A stretch of 28,063 bases of DNA from a virus. Location: positions 1-28,063 of IMG/VR virus record IMGVR_UViG_3300042453_001289. One strand, 5' to 3'. Shown piece after piece: positions 1-7,673 of this stretch (within the stretch, counting starts at the first letter, position 1; the number at the start of each line of letters is the position of its first letter). The notes beneath the pieces are model-generated. The model did not search any database, was not told the DNA's origin, and worked only from the letters and a program-made list of their open reading frames with translations. The position numbers were made by a program, and so were the translations under genes.

Positions 1-1
1 T

Positions 2-271
2 CTTTTAGCTCTATTGGATGACGTTACGCAACGCACGAACCTTAATCTTCCAGTTCAAGTACAAGCAATTCAAGGAATCTCTCAATCTGTAAAAGTATTG
101 TCAGATATCATAGACCGACCAGATCAAGGCGAACGGATTATGAATCTAATCGCAAAGTCGAACCCACAAGCTATGTCCCAAGTCGGACAGATGGGTCAAA
201 GCCGAACACCAGATCAGACACCGCAGACAACCGATAATCTGCAACAGACAACACCACAACCTAGACCATGA
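2..271 (+). CDS. Phage protein cut by the left edge, possibly small terminase subunit (C-terminal part)
   Basis: The frame is open from base 2 to the TGA at 269-271. No ribosome site is visible in front of the first in-window start-like codon (TTG at 14), so the gene most likely begins outside the window. The visible 89 or so residues comprise a helical stretch (DVTQRTNLNLPVQVQAIQGI and following) and a Gln/Thr/Pro-rich tail that looks disordered. It ends in an ATGA overlap with the terminase large subunit gene. The small terminase, which recognises viral DNA for packaging, usually sits in this position. The assignment is positional inference only, since no DNA-binding domain lies in the visible part. 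Confidence 0.6.
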   Translation, partial: LLALLDDVTQRTNLNLPVQVQAIQGISQSVKVLSDIIDRPDQGERIMNLIAKSNPQAMSQVGQMGQSRTPDQTPQTTDNLQQTTPQPRP

Positions 272-1743
272 AGTGTCTACACTGTTACACCGCAGAGATG
301 AAAAAACCAGAGAACCAACACCCAGCTTACGTAGAATGTCCGAACTGTATGGCAATCGAACTTCTATATAAGCCGCAAGAGTATCAAAGGTCAGCACATA
401 CCGTTCCATACCAGAAAAACAAAGACGGCTCTTTGAAAATTCAGATTGTGGGTTTCTTCGGAGGATTCGGCTCAGGAAAATCTAAGGCATCTCTCCAAGA
501 AGTGTTTATGCGAGCGTTAGAGAATCCAAGAGGGACAGGACTTCTCACCGCACCCACACTTCAACAGTTGAAACGGACGACCCTCAAAACGTTCTTTAAT
601 GAAGTCTGTCCACCACCGTTGATAGAACGCTATAACAAAGCAGACGGGGAAATCGAACTGAAGAACGGGTTTGTGTTCTATACGATTCCTTCAGATGACG
701 AAGAAAAGCTACGCTCTATCAACGCAGGTATTATTCATATGGAAGAAGCGAGCGGCATCAAGTTGTCCATCTACGAACAGTTACTGAATCGTATGAGGGA
801 CTTCAACGTGAAGAATAAGATGTTTGCTGTGTGTTCTAACCCAGATATGGGATGGATTAAAGATGTGTTCGTGGATAACGAAAAACGAAAAGATCCGAAC
901 CATCCAGAACACAATCTGTACAATCCGTACATAAACGCGTTGGTTTGGGAAACAGCACTCAACAAACACCTTCCACCAGACTTTATCGAGGTGAATAGCC
1001 GCGGTAAACCAGACTGGTGGATACAGCGATATCTGAAAGGTAGCTTCGAACATTCGGAAGGGATGGTTTATCCTAACGTTTCGAAGACGTTCGTAGACCC
1101 GTTCAATATACCAAGCCACTGGGAAAAGTTTGTTACACTCGACCACGGTCTAAGGAACCCAACAGCAGTATTGTTCGGAACGATAGATAAGGATAAAGGT
1201 ATCGTCTATATCTATGACGAGTATTACAAAGCCAATACCCTAGTTCCAGAGCATGCCAAGGAACTTAAACCTAAAATAGAAAAGATACCCCACGGTAGAC
1301 TACGGTTTATGGTAGGCGACCCTTCGATTCGAAACAAAACAGACCCGATTAACGGAAAGTCGGTACAGGCATTGTATCAGGAATACGGACTTTTCTTTAC
1401 AGAGGGGAACAACAACATCGAAGCAGGGATATTACGAGTAAACAGTTACATCGAACGTGGAAGATTGAAGATATTCAATAATTGTATAAACTTGCGTAAA
1501 GAGATTATCAACTACAAGTTTCCAGAACTAAAAACGGATAACTACAACAAGAACCTTGACGAGAAGCCTGTTAAAGCAAACGACCACGCTTGCGATTCTC
1601 TTAGGTACGGGATGATGCGATTACCAGAAGACCCTGATATGTTAGCAAACGATTCGTACAACCCACCTAAGCGTGTCACACAAGACGAGCCAGAGTACGA
1701 ATACGAGGACTTCTCAGGTCGTGGATTTTTATCTTTTGTATAA
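268..1743 (+). CDS. terL: Terminase large subunit (packaging ATPase and nuclease)
   Basis: This 491-aa motor protein pumps DNA into the prohead through the portal and cuts the concatemer. A zinc-finger-like start (C3, C6, C24, C27) comes first. The ATPase has a Walker A GGFGSGKS at residues 65-72 (K71) and a Walker B with acidic pair GIIHMEE at 154-160. A likely coupling motif CSNP lies at 189-192. The RNase H-like nuclease follows, with candidate acidic residues D292 (TLDHG), D351 (VGDPS) and D439/D443 (NDHACDS). Full set and length are normal for the family. The ATG at 268 overlaps the upstream stop as ATGA, implying translational coupling. The N-terminal CxxC pairs are an addition not found in every large terminase. 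Confidence 0.97.
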   Translation: MKCLHCYTAEMKKPENQHPAYVECPNCMAIELLYKPQEYQRSAHTVPYQKNKDGSLKIQIVGFFGGFGSGKSKASLQEVFMRALENPRGTGLLTAPTLQQLKRTTLKTFFNEVCPPPLIERYNKADGEIELKNGFVFYTIPSDDEEKLRSINAGIIHMEEASGIKLSIYEQLLNRMRDFNVKNKMFAVCSNPDMGWIKDVFVDNEKRKDPNHPEHNLYNPYINALVWETALNKHLPPDFIEVNSRGKPDWWIQRYLKGSFEHSEGMVYPNVSKTFVDPFNIPSHWEKFVTLDHGLRNPTAVLFGTIDKDKGIVYIYDEYYKANTLVPEHAKELKPKIEKIPHGRLRFMVGDPSIRNKTDPINGKSVQALYQEYGLFFTEGNNNIEAGILRVNSYIERGRLKIFNNCINLRKEIINYKFPELKTDNYNKNLDEKPVKANDHACDSLRYGMMRLPEDPDMLANDSYNPPKRVTQDEPEYEYEDFSGRGFLSFV

Positions 1744-1753
1744 GGAGAAAACT

Positions 1754-2035
1754 ATGTCAAAACTTTATCCACACGCAATCTATTATACAGATGGAAGTTA
1801 CATGATTTACGATTTTAACGCGTCTGATGTAAAATCTATTGTTAAGCATTTACAGACCGAAGATAAAGGATTTTTAGAACTAAGCGTGGGGTTCCTTACA
1901 TTTAAAGAAGTTCGTGCCATTATTAAACAGAAAGAAAAGGAAGAAGAACCGACAGAAGCAGAAGACGTAGACCCAGAGTTGTCTTTTAGCGTTCGGTCGT
2001 ACTTGAATCAATTGCGAGGAGTGGAAAGATATTGA
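1754..2035 (+). CDS. Small phage protein of unknown function between terminase and portal
   Basis: A 93-aa protein that I do not recognise. It begins at ATG 1754, preceded by TAAGGAG at 1741-1747 at a good distance; an upstream in-frame start at 1673 lies inside the terminase gene and has no ribosome site. The first 60 residues look like a small mixed alpha/beta fold with many aromatic residues (YYTDGSYMIYDF). A charged Lys/Glu linker (KQKEKEEEPTEAEDVD) and a short C-terminal helix follow. Its stop overlaps the portal start as TTGA. Position suggests a packaging or portal accessory role, but nothing in the sequence proves it. Confidence 0.85.
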   Translation: MSKLYPHAIYYTDGSYMIYDFNASDVKSIVKHLQTEDKGFLELSVGFLTFKEVRAIIKQKEKEEEPTEAEDVDPELSFSVRSYLNQLRGVERY

Positions 2036-3945
2036 GAAACGACCAACAGATTGTCCAAAAGCTCTACCAACGTTTCCGTAAAGCTCAAACAGCGGTACAG
2101 AATAAACAGATGTTGTGGGCAGAAATGGATATGTTTGACCGAGGGGAACAATGGAAGAACGAATCCATTCCACCTTGGATTCCAAAACCGATTACAAACT
2201 ACATTAGATACGTTCGTACATTAAAAAGAGCAAATCTAGCGTCTGCTATCCCACGCCCTACGTTTACAGCTTTAGTTCCAGAGTTTAAAGAGCAAATCTC
2301 TAAGCTACAAAAAGCTCACGACCACGTATGGGAAACACAGAAAGTAGCTCGAGATGTGCGAGAGTGCATCGACAGAGCGTTGCTACAAGGTACCGCTATT
2401 GCGTACATCTACAATGACGACTACTTCTATGGTGGACAATATTTCGGGGAGAGTGACCCACGCAATCGCTTGTACCAAGGCAAGATTTGTGTCAAGCGTT
2501 ATCCTTTAGTTAACTTCTTTCCAGACCCTGATGCCTACGAACTAGACGAGTGTAAGTGGATTGAGTGCACAGAACTCATGCCTTTAGCTAAAATCAAAAC
2601 AAATAAGGTATTTAAGGACTATGTTATCGAAACATACGGCAAAAACAAGCTAGATATGCTTGTAAGCACCGAGTTAGAGTTCGATTCAAGTGCTAATGGA
2701 ACCATTTTTGATCGTGATTCACCACCTGATACGTCTACACAGAACATCGTAGGTGATGAAATGGCAACCGTGCACATTCATTGGGAGCGATTTGTGAACG
2801 ATGACGGTCGTATGCAGTTAGATGTTACCTATTACCTGCGAAATACCGACTTTTTCCTCTTAAAAATTGAAGATATGCAACCTAATGAGTATCCGTTTGC
2901 TATCTTGTATGACGAAAAAGAAGAAAACGACTTCCACGGAACGTCTATGACGCAACAAATCCTTGAAAATCAAAAGGTCATTAACAAATTAGACCAGATT
3001 GTGTCGATTATTGGTACCTTGCATCAAAATCCGCAGAAGATTGTGTCCAGAGAATCGGGTATTAACGCTCAAGAACTCGCTCGGACAGGCACATTGCCCG
3101 GGAAAGTATGGACAACCAATGCAGATGTATCAGGTTCTATCTTTAATGTACAACCTCCTGAGATTCCAATGGGTGCAATGCAATTAAAAGAACGAATGGT
3201 ACAAGATATTCGTGATATTGCAGGTATCAACGAAGCGTATACAGGTCAGTCTGTAGGCTCACTTACGACTTCTACAGGTGTAAACAGTTTGATCGAACGA
3301 GCTACCATTCGAGATAAAGATAAAATGATTCAGATAGACGCTTTTGTTGAAAGAATCAGTCATTTGATTGTATTGAATATACTTTATAAGTGGAAAGATA
3401 TGCGACCAATTACAACAACAGCACCAAATGGAGAACCTAGTTTCGATATGTACCAACCTGTTGACGAAATCACTGCATCTAACTTAGAATGGATAGTGAA
3501 GTCAGATGTGTATGCTAGAGCACCAATTACCCAAGCATCTAAACGACAACAAGCCGATGCTCTCATCCAGATGCAAGGTCAATTTAATTATAACCCACCA
3601 CTTATCACACCTGAAGAATGGATTCAATTCCAAGAATTTGAAATTCGAGAAGATATTTTGTATCGTATGGAGCAAGACCGTATTACGATGCAACAAAACG
3701 AAGCTCAAGACTTGGCTGGAATTGTGTCACAACTAGTTCAGCAAGCAACCCAAGGTATGGCTCAAGGTATGCCAGCAGAAGAAGTTCAAGCCATGATTCA
3801 ACAATCCGCTCAAGAAATCGTTCAACAACGCCAGACTGAAGAAATGCGTAATGGTAGCCGACCTAGAGATGCCGCACAAGCACCACAGGCTCCACAAGGT
3901 ACAACAGGTGCCTTAGCAATGCAAAATATGGCGAGGGGGATTTAA
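2032..3945 (+). CDS. Portal protein
   Basis: This 637-aa protein should form the dodecameric ring at the capsid vertex that takes the packaging motor, passes DNA and binds the tail. It starts at TTG 2032, supported by GAGGAG at 2016-2021 and by the TTGA overlap with the gene before. The N-terminal helical region with WxE/W motifs (MLWAEMDMFDRGEQWKNES), the wing-like beta region, and the long helical C-terminal third rich in Gln (about 500-600) resemble portals of short-tailed phages. The last 40 residues (Pro/Ala/Gln) look disordered. The call rests on overall composition, length and position directly after the large terminase; I saw no single diagnostic motif. Confidence 0.88.
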   Translation: MRNDQQIVQKLYQRFRKAQTAVQNKQMLWAEMDMFDRGEQWKNESIPPWIPKPITNYIRYVRTLKRANLASAIPRPTFTALVPEFKEQISKLQKAHDHVWETQKVARDVRECIDRALLQGTAIAYIYNDDYFYGGQYFGESDPRNRLYQGKICVKRYPLVNFFPDPDAYELDECKWIECTELMPLAKIKTNKVFKDYVIETYGKNKLDMLVSTELEFDSSANGTIFDRDSPPDTSTQNIVGDEMATVHIHWERFVNDDGRMQLDVTYYLRNTDFFLLKIEDMQPNEYPFAILYDEKEENDFHGTSMTQQILENQKVINKLDQIVSIIGTLHQNPQKIVSRESGINAQELARTGTLPGKVWTTNADVSGSIFNVQPPEIPMGAMQLKERMVQDIRDIAGINEAYTGQSVGSLTTSTGVNSLIERATIRDKDKMIQIDAFVERISHLIVLNILYKWKDMRPITTTAPNGEPSFDMYQPVDEITASNLEWIVKSDVYARAPITQASKRQQADALIQMQGQFNYNPPLITPEEWIQFQEFEIREDILYRMEQDRITMQQNEAQDLAGIVSQLVQQATQGMAQGMPAEEVQAMIQQSAQEIVQQRQTEEMRNGSRPRDAAQAPQAPQGTTGALAMQNMARGI

Positions 3946-3946
3946 T

Positions 3947-4090
3947 TTGAAATCAAAACCATCTACTCAAGCAATGAAAAGCCAAATGCAAGCAATGAGG
4001 CGTCAAATGGAACTTCGACAGTCTATGCCTACTTCAAAGCCAGAACGAGCGATGGCAAAAGCAAAGAAAGCCATGAAGGGTAAGTATTAA
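3947..4090 (+). CDS. Tiny basic, methionine-rich protein
   Basis: A 47-aa open frame starting at TTG 3947, one base after the portal stop, with a strong GAGGGGGA at 3933-3940 just upstream; the TTG start depends on that site. By my count it has 9 Lys, 4 Arg and only 2 acidic residues, with 8 Met. It ends in a Lys-rich tail (AKAKKAMKGKY). No family is recognised. It begins a run of small, mostly basic genes between portal and scaffold. DNA or RNA binding, or internal head packing, would fit the charge but is inference. Confidence 0.75.
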   Translation: MKSKPSTQAMKSQMQAMRRQMELRQSMPTSKPERAMAKAKKAMKGKY

Positions 4091-4091
4091 T

Positions 4092-4361
4092 ATGAAATCT
4101 CCTGCATGGCAACGCTCCGAGGGTAAAAATCCTAAAGGTGGCTTGAATGCGAAGGGCAGGGCAAGTTATAATAAGGCTACAGGGGGAAACTTAAAGCCCC
4201 CTGTTTCCCGTGAAGAAGCCCAAAGCTCTCCTAAAAGTGCCGCTAGACGCAAGTCCTTCTGTGCTAGAATGTCAGGCATGAAGGCAAAAAATACATCATC
4301 TAAAACAGCCAATGACCCAAATTCTCGTATTAACAAATCTCTAAGAAAGTGGGATTGTTAA
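4092..4361 (+). CDS. Small conserved phage protein, DUF6321-like
   Basis: An 89-aa basic protein. The pattern SPAWQRSEGKNPKGGLNAKG, then LKPPVS, then KSFCARMSGMK, and finally NDPNSRINKSLRKW plus C, matches in layout a family I recall as DUF6321, common in phages of aquatic bacteria and found near their structural genes. The function is not known. The invariant-looking Cys (FCARM) and terminal WxC are present. The gene starts at ATG 4092, two bases after the preceding stop, and its own stop shares a base with the next ATG, so the run is translationally coupled. Family naming is from memory and should be confirmed by profile search. Confidence 0.87.
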   Translation: MKSPAWQRSEGKNPKGGLNAKGRASYNKATGGNLKPPVSREEAQSSPKSAARRKSFCARMSGMKAKNTSSKTANDPNSRINKSLRKWDC

Positions 4362-4495
4362 TGGACAAGATTCGGAAAGTAATGAAAGAGTTCAAAAAAG
4401 GCGAACTCAATATCGGCAAAAGTAAGAAAAAAGTAAAAAGTCGCAAGCAAGCAATTGCTATCGCATTATCAGAACAACGAAAGAGGGGGAAATAA
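4361..4495 (+). CDS. Tiny basic protein, DUF6496-like
   Basis: A 44-aa open frame whose ATG shares its first base with the upstream stop. Thirteen Lys and four Arg against four acidic residues make it strongly basic. The pattern KVMKEFKKGELNIGKSKKKV followed by KSRKQAIAIALSEQRKRGK matches a small family I recall as DUF6496 (motif VMxEFKxGxLxxG, then VKSRKQAIAIALSE). That family occurs in many phages and bacteria without known function. The C-terminal helix with RKQAIAIALSE is the conserved part. Its short length is normal for this family, which supports it as a real gene despite its size. Confidence 0.85.
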   Translation: MDKIRKVMKEFKKGELNIGKSKKKVKSRKQAIAIALSEQRKRGK

Positions 4496-4496
4496 T

Positions 4497-4625
4497 ATGG
4501 TATCGATGCCAACAGGTGGTAAGTATTCGGATAACTACATTCAAAACGCAAACATGGAAAAGATGGTATCTAATAAGGGCGGCGGTAAGGTAATCAATCC
4601 TTGCGGTTACGGCTCGAAGAAATAA
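4497..4625 (+). CDS. Tiny protein of unknown function
   Basis: A 42-aa open frame at ATG 4497, one base after the preceding stop, with AGAGGGGG at about 4482-4489 as ribosome site. It contains Gly, Asn and Lys in loops (MPTGGKYSDNY, SNKGGGKVINPCGYGSKK) and one Cys. I do not recognise a family. Tight packing between coupled neighbours and a good ribosome site are the reasons to call it; chance cannot be wholly excluded at this length. Confidence 0.65.
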   Translation: MVSMPTGGKYSDNYIQNANMEKMVSNKGGGKVINPCGYGSKK

Positions 4626-4637
4626 TGAGGTGATTTT

Positions 4638-5027
4638 ATGGCTATGCAAGACCCATTTGAGCCATTTAAAAAAATGATGTCCCAGTATTACGGTAACCCA
4701 ACTAAACAAGATTTAAAGGACACTTTGAAAAAATTACCAAAAGAAAAAAGAGTAAAAGATTTAATAAAAGCCGCTGAAATAACTTCTTACTTTATACCAA
4801 CTGGTGCTGGTGTAGGCGTGGGAGCTAAAGCGGCTACTAAAGCTCCACAAGTTGTAAAAGCTTTAAAAGCAGTTCCAGATTTACCAAAACCTGCAAAGCG
4901 AGAACTTGACCCAGCTTTGTTAAAAGAATTAGAGGATTTTATTAATAAAAACTTGTTACCAGAAAACGTAGCAGATTTTAAAAGTTTTGCTGTAAAAAAG
5001 AAAATGAAAATGAAAAATAAAAAATAA
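4638..5027 (+). CDS. Small basic phage protein of unknown function
   Basis: A 129-aa protein starting at ATG 4638 behind GAGGTGA. The first 45 residues are charged and helical; residues about 50-70 are Gly/Ala/Val-rich (TGAGVGVGAKAA) and only weakly hydrophobic, so a membrane segment is possible but unconvincing. The tail is a Lys/Met run (KKKMKMKNKK). It is the last gene before an intrinsic terminator, closing the packaging transcript. Base use is more AT-rich than the terminase gene. No family recognised. Confidence 0.8.
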   Translation: MAMQDPFEPFKKMMSQYYGNPTKQDLKDTLKKLPKEKRVKDLIKAAEITSYFIPTGAGVGVGAKAATKAPQVVKALKAVPDLPKPAKRELDPALLKELEDFINKNLLPENVADFKSFAVKKKMKMKNKK

Positions 5028-5051
5028 TCCACTCACTGAGTGGATTTTTTT
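5028..5051 (+). terminator. Intrinsic terminator after the packaging genes
   Basis: The stem TCCACTC pairs with GAGTGGA around a three-base loop (ACT) and is followed by seven T (5045-5051). It starts one base after the stop codon of the 129-aa gene. It separates the packaging and small-gene transcript from the capsid transcript, whose promoter begins directly downstream. Confidence 0.9.
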
Positions 5052-5087
5052 ATCACTATTGCAAATGTGATAAATATTTGTTATCAT
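5051..5087 (+). promoter_or_regulatory. Overlapping inverted repeats covering the promoter (candidate operator)
   Basis: The 22-base dyad TATCAC-TA-TTGCAA-AT-GTGATA (5051-5072) is symmetric at 18 of 22 positions and centred exactly on the -35 box. A second dyad, TGATAA (5068-5073) with TTATCA (5081-5086), overlaps it and covers the -10 box. The half-site TGATA thus occurs three times in alternating orientation. Such placement would let a dimeric protein block polymerase; no regulator gene for it is visible in the window. Confidence 0.55.
5059..5087 (+). promoter_or_regulatory. Sigma-70/sigma-A type promoter for the capsid genes
   Basis: A -35 box TTGCAA (5059-5064), a 17-base spacer and a -10 box TATCAT (5082-5087) with an extended -10 TGT directly before it. 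The match is 4 of 6 at -35 and 5 of 6 at -10. It lies right after a terminator and about 100 bases before the scaffold start, the only gap of that size in the + strand unit. Use by the host polymerase is inferred from the boxes. Confidence 0.75.
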
Positions 5088-5184
5088 GTAATTGGGATAC
5101 TAGGTCAAATTTCGTTTGGTGGCGTATACACTCCTAACCCACACATTTTCGCTTCCCAAGCGTAAAAAGGGAAAGGGGACAGTT

Positions 5185-6009
5185 ATGGCAGAAAACACAG
5201 TTTTAGATGAAGATATTTTTTCATTTGACGATGAAGATGAAGAAATCGAGCTAGGGGAAGAACTTGAAGAAGAAGAAGTAGAAGAAGAAGACGGTTACGA
5301 AGAATTAGAAGAAGATGCAGAAATAGAAGAAGACGAAGTAGAAGAAGTAGAAGAGGAACCACCTAGCAAGAAAAAGCAAACTCCAGAAGAAAACGCAAAG
5401 TTTGCTGAAATGCGTAGGCAAAGCATCATAGATCAGCGTGTAAAAGATGAATTGGCAAACTCTGTCGAATATAAGACTACTCAGTTATTGGCACAAATGT
5501 ATGGAGTTTCTCCAGATCAATTATATCAAAAAATAGAGGAAGCTCGTGTAGCAAAACAAGCTGAAGAACAAGGCATACCACTTGAAGTTGCGAGAAGTCT
5601 TGAACAATATAAAAATGAGTTGGGTACATACCAACAGAAACTTCAACAATTAGAATTTCAATCATGGTCGTCACAAATTGATTCTCAAGCAAACGAAATT
5701 AAAAAACAATTTCCTATGCTAACAGACGATGATTTACATGATTCAAAAGTATATTTGCTTCAAACCATTCGCAATCCAAATATGCCATTGGAACAAGCTG
5801 TATTTGCATTACACGGTGCTAAAATTACGAATGCTTACAAAAGTAATGTTCGTAATGAAGTCCTCGCTGAAGTGTCGGGTCGCAAAAAAGGAGCGTTACC
5901 GCCACAAACTAGGAAAGCAAGCACCGCCCAATCCCTTTCGCAAGATGAGGTATTAGCGGCTAAGGCTTTAGGTGTATCTATAGATGATTACCTTAAATTT
6001 AAAGATTAA
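5185..6009 (+). CDS. Capsid scaffold protein
   Basis: A 274-aa protein that probably fills the prohead and guides coat assembly before being expelled or cleaved. Position between the portal and the coat gene supports this. Residues 1-60 contain 36 Asp/Glu by my count. A Lys-rich hinge (PPSKKKQTPEE), long helices with Gln-rich coiled-coil pattern (about 140-190) and a helical C-terminus follow (ALGVSIDDYLKFKD); scaffolds typically bind coat through such a tail. The start is ATG 5185 with AAAGGGG upstream; a longer frame from 5116 lies in the leader and lacks a ribosome site. The very acidic N-terminus is stronger than usual. Confidence 0.85.
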   Translation: MAENTVLDEDIFSFDDEDEEIELGEELEEEEVEEEDGYEELEEDAEIEEDEVEEVEEEPPSKKKQTPEENAKFAEMRRQSIIDQRVKDELANSVEYKTTQLLAQMYGVSPDQLYQKIEEARVAKQAEEQGIPLEVARSLEQYKNELGTYQQKLQQLEFQSWSSQIDSQANEIKKQFPMLTDDDLHDSKVYLLQTIRNPNMPLEQAVFALHGAKITNAYKSNVRNEVLAEVSGRKKGALPPQTRKASTAQSLSQDEVLAAKALGVSIDDYLKFKD

Positions 6010-6024
6010 GAGGAGGTTTTACAG

Positions 6025-6417
6025 ATGGGATTCTACTATCGTAGATCAATCGTAGGCGATTCCGTACTTCCTGCAAAGGATTATTCTATCGCAAGCGGAA
6101 CTACCATTGTTCCAGGTGATATTGTTCGCCTTAATAGCTCTGGAGAGATTGTAAAAGCAACTACTACGGATACAACTATCCTAGGTATTGCAGAAGGAAC
6201 AGATTTTGTTAATGGTAAAGCAAAAGTTCGCATCTCTGGAGAGGCAGTCTACCAAGCTGATTTTGTTGGCACAGGTACACTAACTGTAGGTGTAGCTTAC
6301 GGTATTGATGGTTCTGGTAACCTTGATACTGCTGATACTACTACCACAATTGCACGAATCGTAGAAGTTGTTGATAGCAAGCCTTACGTTGTTATTACTC
6401 AACGACAAATGGTATAA
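6025..6417 (+). CDS. Capsid decoration/stabilisation-like protein (DUF2190-like)
   Basis: A 130-aa beta-rich protein with ATG 6025 behind a perfect AGGAGG (6011-6016). The pattern is typical of small head decoration proteins: an early segment on the theme of a value plus persistence (GTTIVPGDIVRLNSSGEIVKA), then TTILGIAEGTDF, then an ISGEAVY strand and a GVAYGID segment. It resembles the DUF2190/gpD-like group that binds the outside of HK97-type shells. Location between scaffold and coat fits. Specific family is from pattern memory, not a search. Confidence 0.75.
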   Translation: MGFYYRRSIVGDSVLPAKDYSIASGTTIVPGDIVRLNSSGEIVKATTTDTTILGIAEGTDFVNGKAKVRISGEAVYQADFVGTGTLTVGVAYGIDGSGNLDTADTTTTIARIVEVVDSKPYVVITQRQMV

Positions 6418-6430
6418 GGGGGGAACGTAG

Positions 6431-7327
6431 ATGACGGTTTCAACAGCACAAGTAAACTATGGCAAATTACTCGAGCCGGGCTTACGTAAGATTATTTTCG
6501 AAACTTACAATGAAAAGCCAGAGCAGTACAGCCGTGTGTTCAATGTAATTTCTTCGCAGAAAGCCATTGAAACAGATGCTCGTATGGGCGGTTTCTCGAT
6601 GTTCAACGAGAAAGCTACGCTTGATACTACTGAATACGAAGACATGACAAAACTTGATACTGTTCAGTACAAGCATGTTACTTACTCCAAGGGATTCCTT
6701 GTTGAAAAGGAGCTTGTTGATGATGAGCAGTATGGTCAAATTAAGAAGGCGGCTCAAGCGTTGGCTCGTGCGGCTCGTTCCACAGTTGAAGTTAAGGCGG
6801 CTTCTGTACTAAACAGTGCGTTTACTACTTCGACTAGTAACTGGAACGGCGAAGCATTGATTGCAACTAACCACGCATTGCTTGGTGGCGGAACTTCTTC
6901 CAACAGCCTTGGAACAGTTGCACTTACTGAACCAAACCTTGAACTCGGATTTAAGCTAGCTCGTGAGCAAGTTGATGAGCGTGGATTGAAAATTCAAATG
7001 AATCCAAACTTGCTAATTGTTCCTCCGGGACTTGAGTTTACTGCTGAAAAGATTGCAAAATCCGTTCAGTTGCCCGGTTCGCAAGAAAATGATATCAACC
7101 CATTGCGTGGTCGTTTCCAAGTTATCGTTATGGATTACTTGACTGACGTTAACGCATGGTTCTTGGCTGACACTGCTATGATGCCTTTGAACTTCTTCTG
7201 GCGTGAGAAGATGTCCTTCAAGTCCGAAAACGACTTTGACACAGACGTAGCGAAGTACAAAGCTCGTATGCGTTTCAGTTATGGTTGGACTGACTGGAGA
7301 GGTATTCTCGGTTCGAACCCCAGCTAA
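6431..7327 (+). CDS. Major capsid protein (HK97 fold, Mu gpT-like)
   Basis: A 298-aa coat protein forming the icosahedral shell. ATG 6431 follows AAGGGGGG at 6416-6423. The N-terminal part contains RVFNVISSQKAIETDARMGG; a long spine-type helix (KKAAQALARAARSTVEVKAA) is followed by a loop with GEALIATNHALLGGG. A P-domain strand reads NPNLLIVPPGLEFTAEKI, and the C-terminus holds aromatic strands (AWFLADTAMMPLNFFWREK; RFSYGWTDWRGILGS). The NP-LLVPP and ATNHxL patterns are those of Mu gpT-type coats. Its base use is noticeably more GC-balanced than its neighbours, as usual for a highly expressed coat gene. A hairpin follows the stop. Confidence 0.93.
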   Translation: MTVSTAQVNYGKLLEPGLRKIIFETYNEKPEQYSRVFNVISSQKAIETDARMGGFSMFNEKATLDTTEYEDMTKLDTVQYKHVTYSKGFLVEKELVDDEQYGQIKKAAQALARAARSTVEVKAASVLNSAFTTSTSNWNGEALIATNHALLGGGTSSNSLGTVALTEPNLELGFKLAREQVDERGLKIQMNPNLLIVPPGLEFTAEKIAKSVQLPGSQENDINPLRGRFQVIVMDYLTDVNAWFLADTAMMPLNFFWREKMSFKSENDFDTDVAKYKARMRFSYGWTDWRGILGSNPS

Positions 7328-7354
7328 TCCTTAATCTATAATTAAATGACCTTT

Positions 7355-7380
7355 GGGGGATGTGCTTTCGAGCCTCCCCC
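7355..7380 (+). other. Stable RNA hairpin after the coat gene
   Basis: GGGGGA (7355-7360) pairs with TCCCCC (7375-7380). An inner GCT/AGC stem capped by TTCG lies inside. No T run follows, so it is not a standard terminator; it could be a partial terminator, a processing site or 3' protection for the coat mRNA. Confidence 0.65.
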
Positions 7381-7406
7381 TCAGTTACTATAAGGAGGTT
7401 TTATCA

Positions 7407-7673
7407 GTGCCACAATATAAAGAACTTGGTGTTAAAGAAGTTTTAGGTGGGGAAACAGCAGTTGCAGTTACTCCAAACAACAGTACTGATTTAGCTACAT
7501 TTCCTACTCGAGGAATTTATGTAGGTGTGTCTGGAAATATAAAAGTTGATATGGCTGGAACAGGAACTGCTATTATACTTAAAAATTTAGCGGCAGGCGT
7601 TGTTCATCCTCTAGCTGTAAAACGGGTTTATTCGACCGATACTACAGCAACTGATATCGTGGCGGTGTACTAA
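7407..7673 (+). CDS. Small beta-rich capsid-associated protein, resembles gene-transfer-agent spike base family
   Basis: An 88-aa protein starting at GTG 7407 with AAGGAGG at 7392-7398; a longer frame from 7353 would run through the hairpin and is rejected. The pattern is VAVTPNNSTDLA, FPTRGIYVGVSGNIKVDMAG, then a glycine turn, AAGVVHPLAVKRVYSTDTTA and TDIVAVY. This resembles small phage proteins annotated as spike base (Rcc01079-like), which in the Rhodobacter gene transfer agent sit on the capsid and anchor a spike. The family motif ratRgIyVG...GDlxVtm...lPixVxrVxxTGTTATdIvAlY fits well by eye. Neighbouring coat and LamG fibre genes fit the same role. Confidence 0.8.
   Translation: MPQYKELGVKEVLGGETAVAVTPNNSTDLATFPTRGIYVGVSGNIKVDMAGTGTAIILKNLAAGVVHPLAVKRVYSTDTTATDIVAVY

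Noticed and set aside
5116-5184. Upstream in-frame extension of the scaffold gene
   Set aside because: No ribosome site there, and a good AAAGGGG lies before ATG 5185; the segment is leader sequence with a small CGCTT-CCC-AAGCG hairpin.
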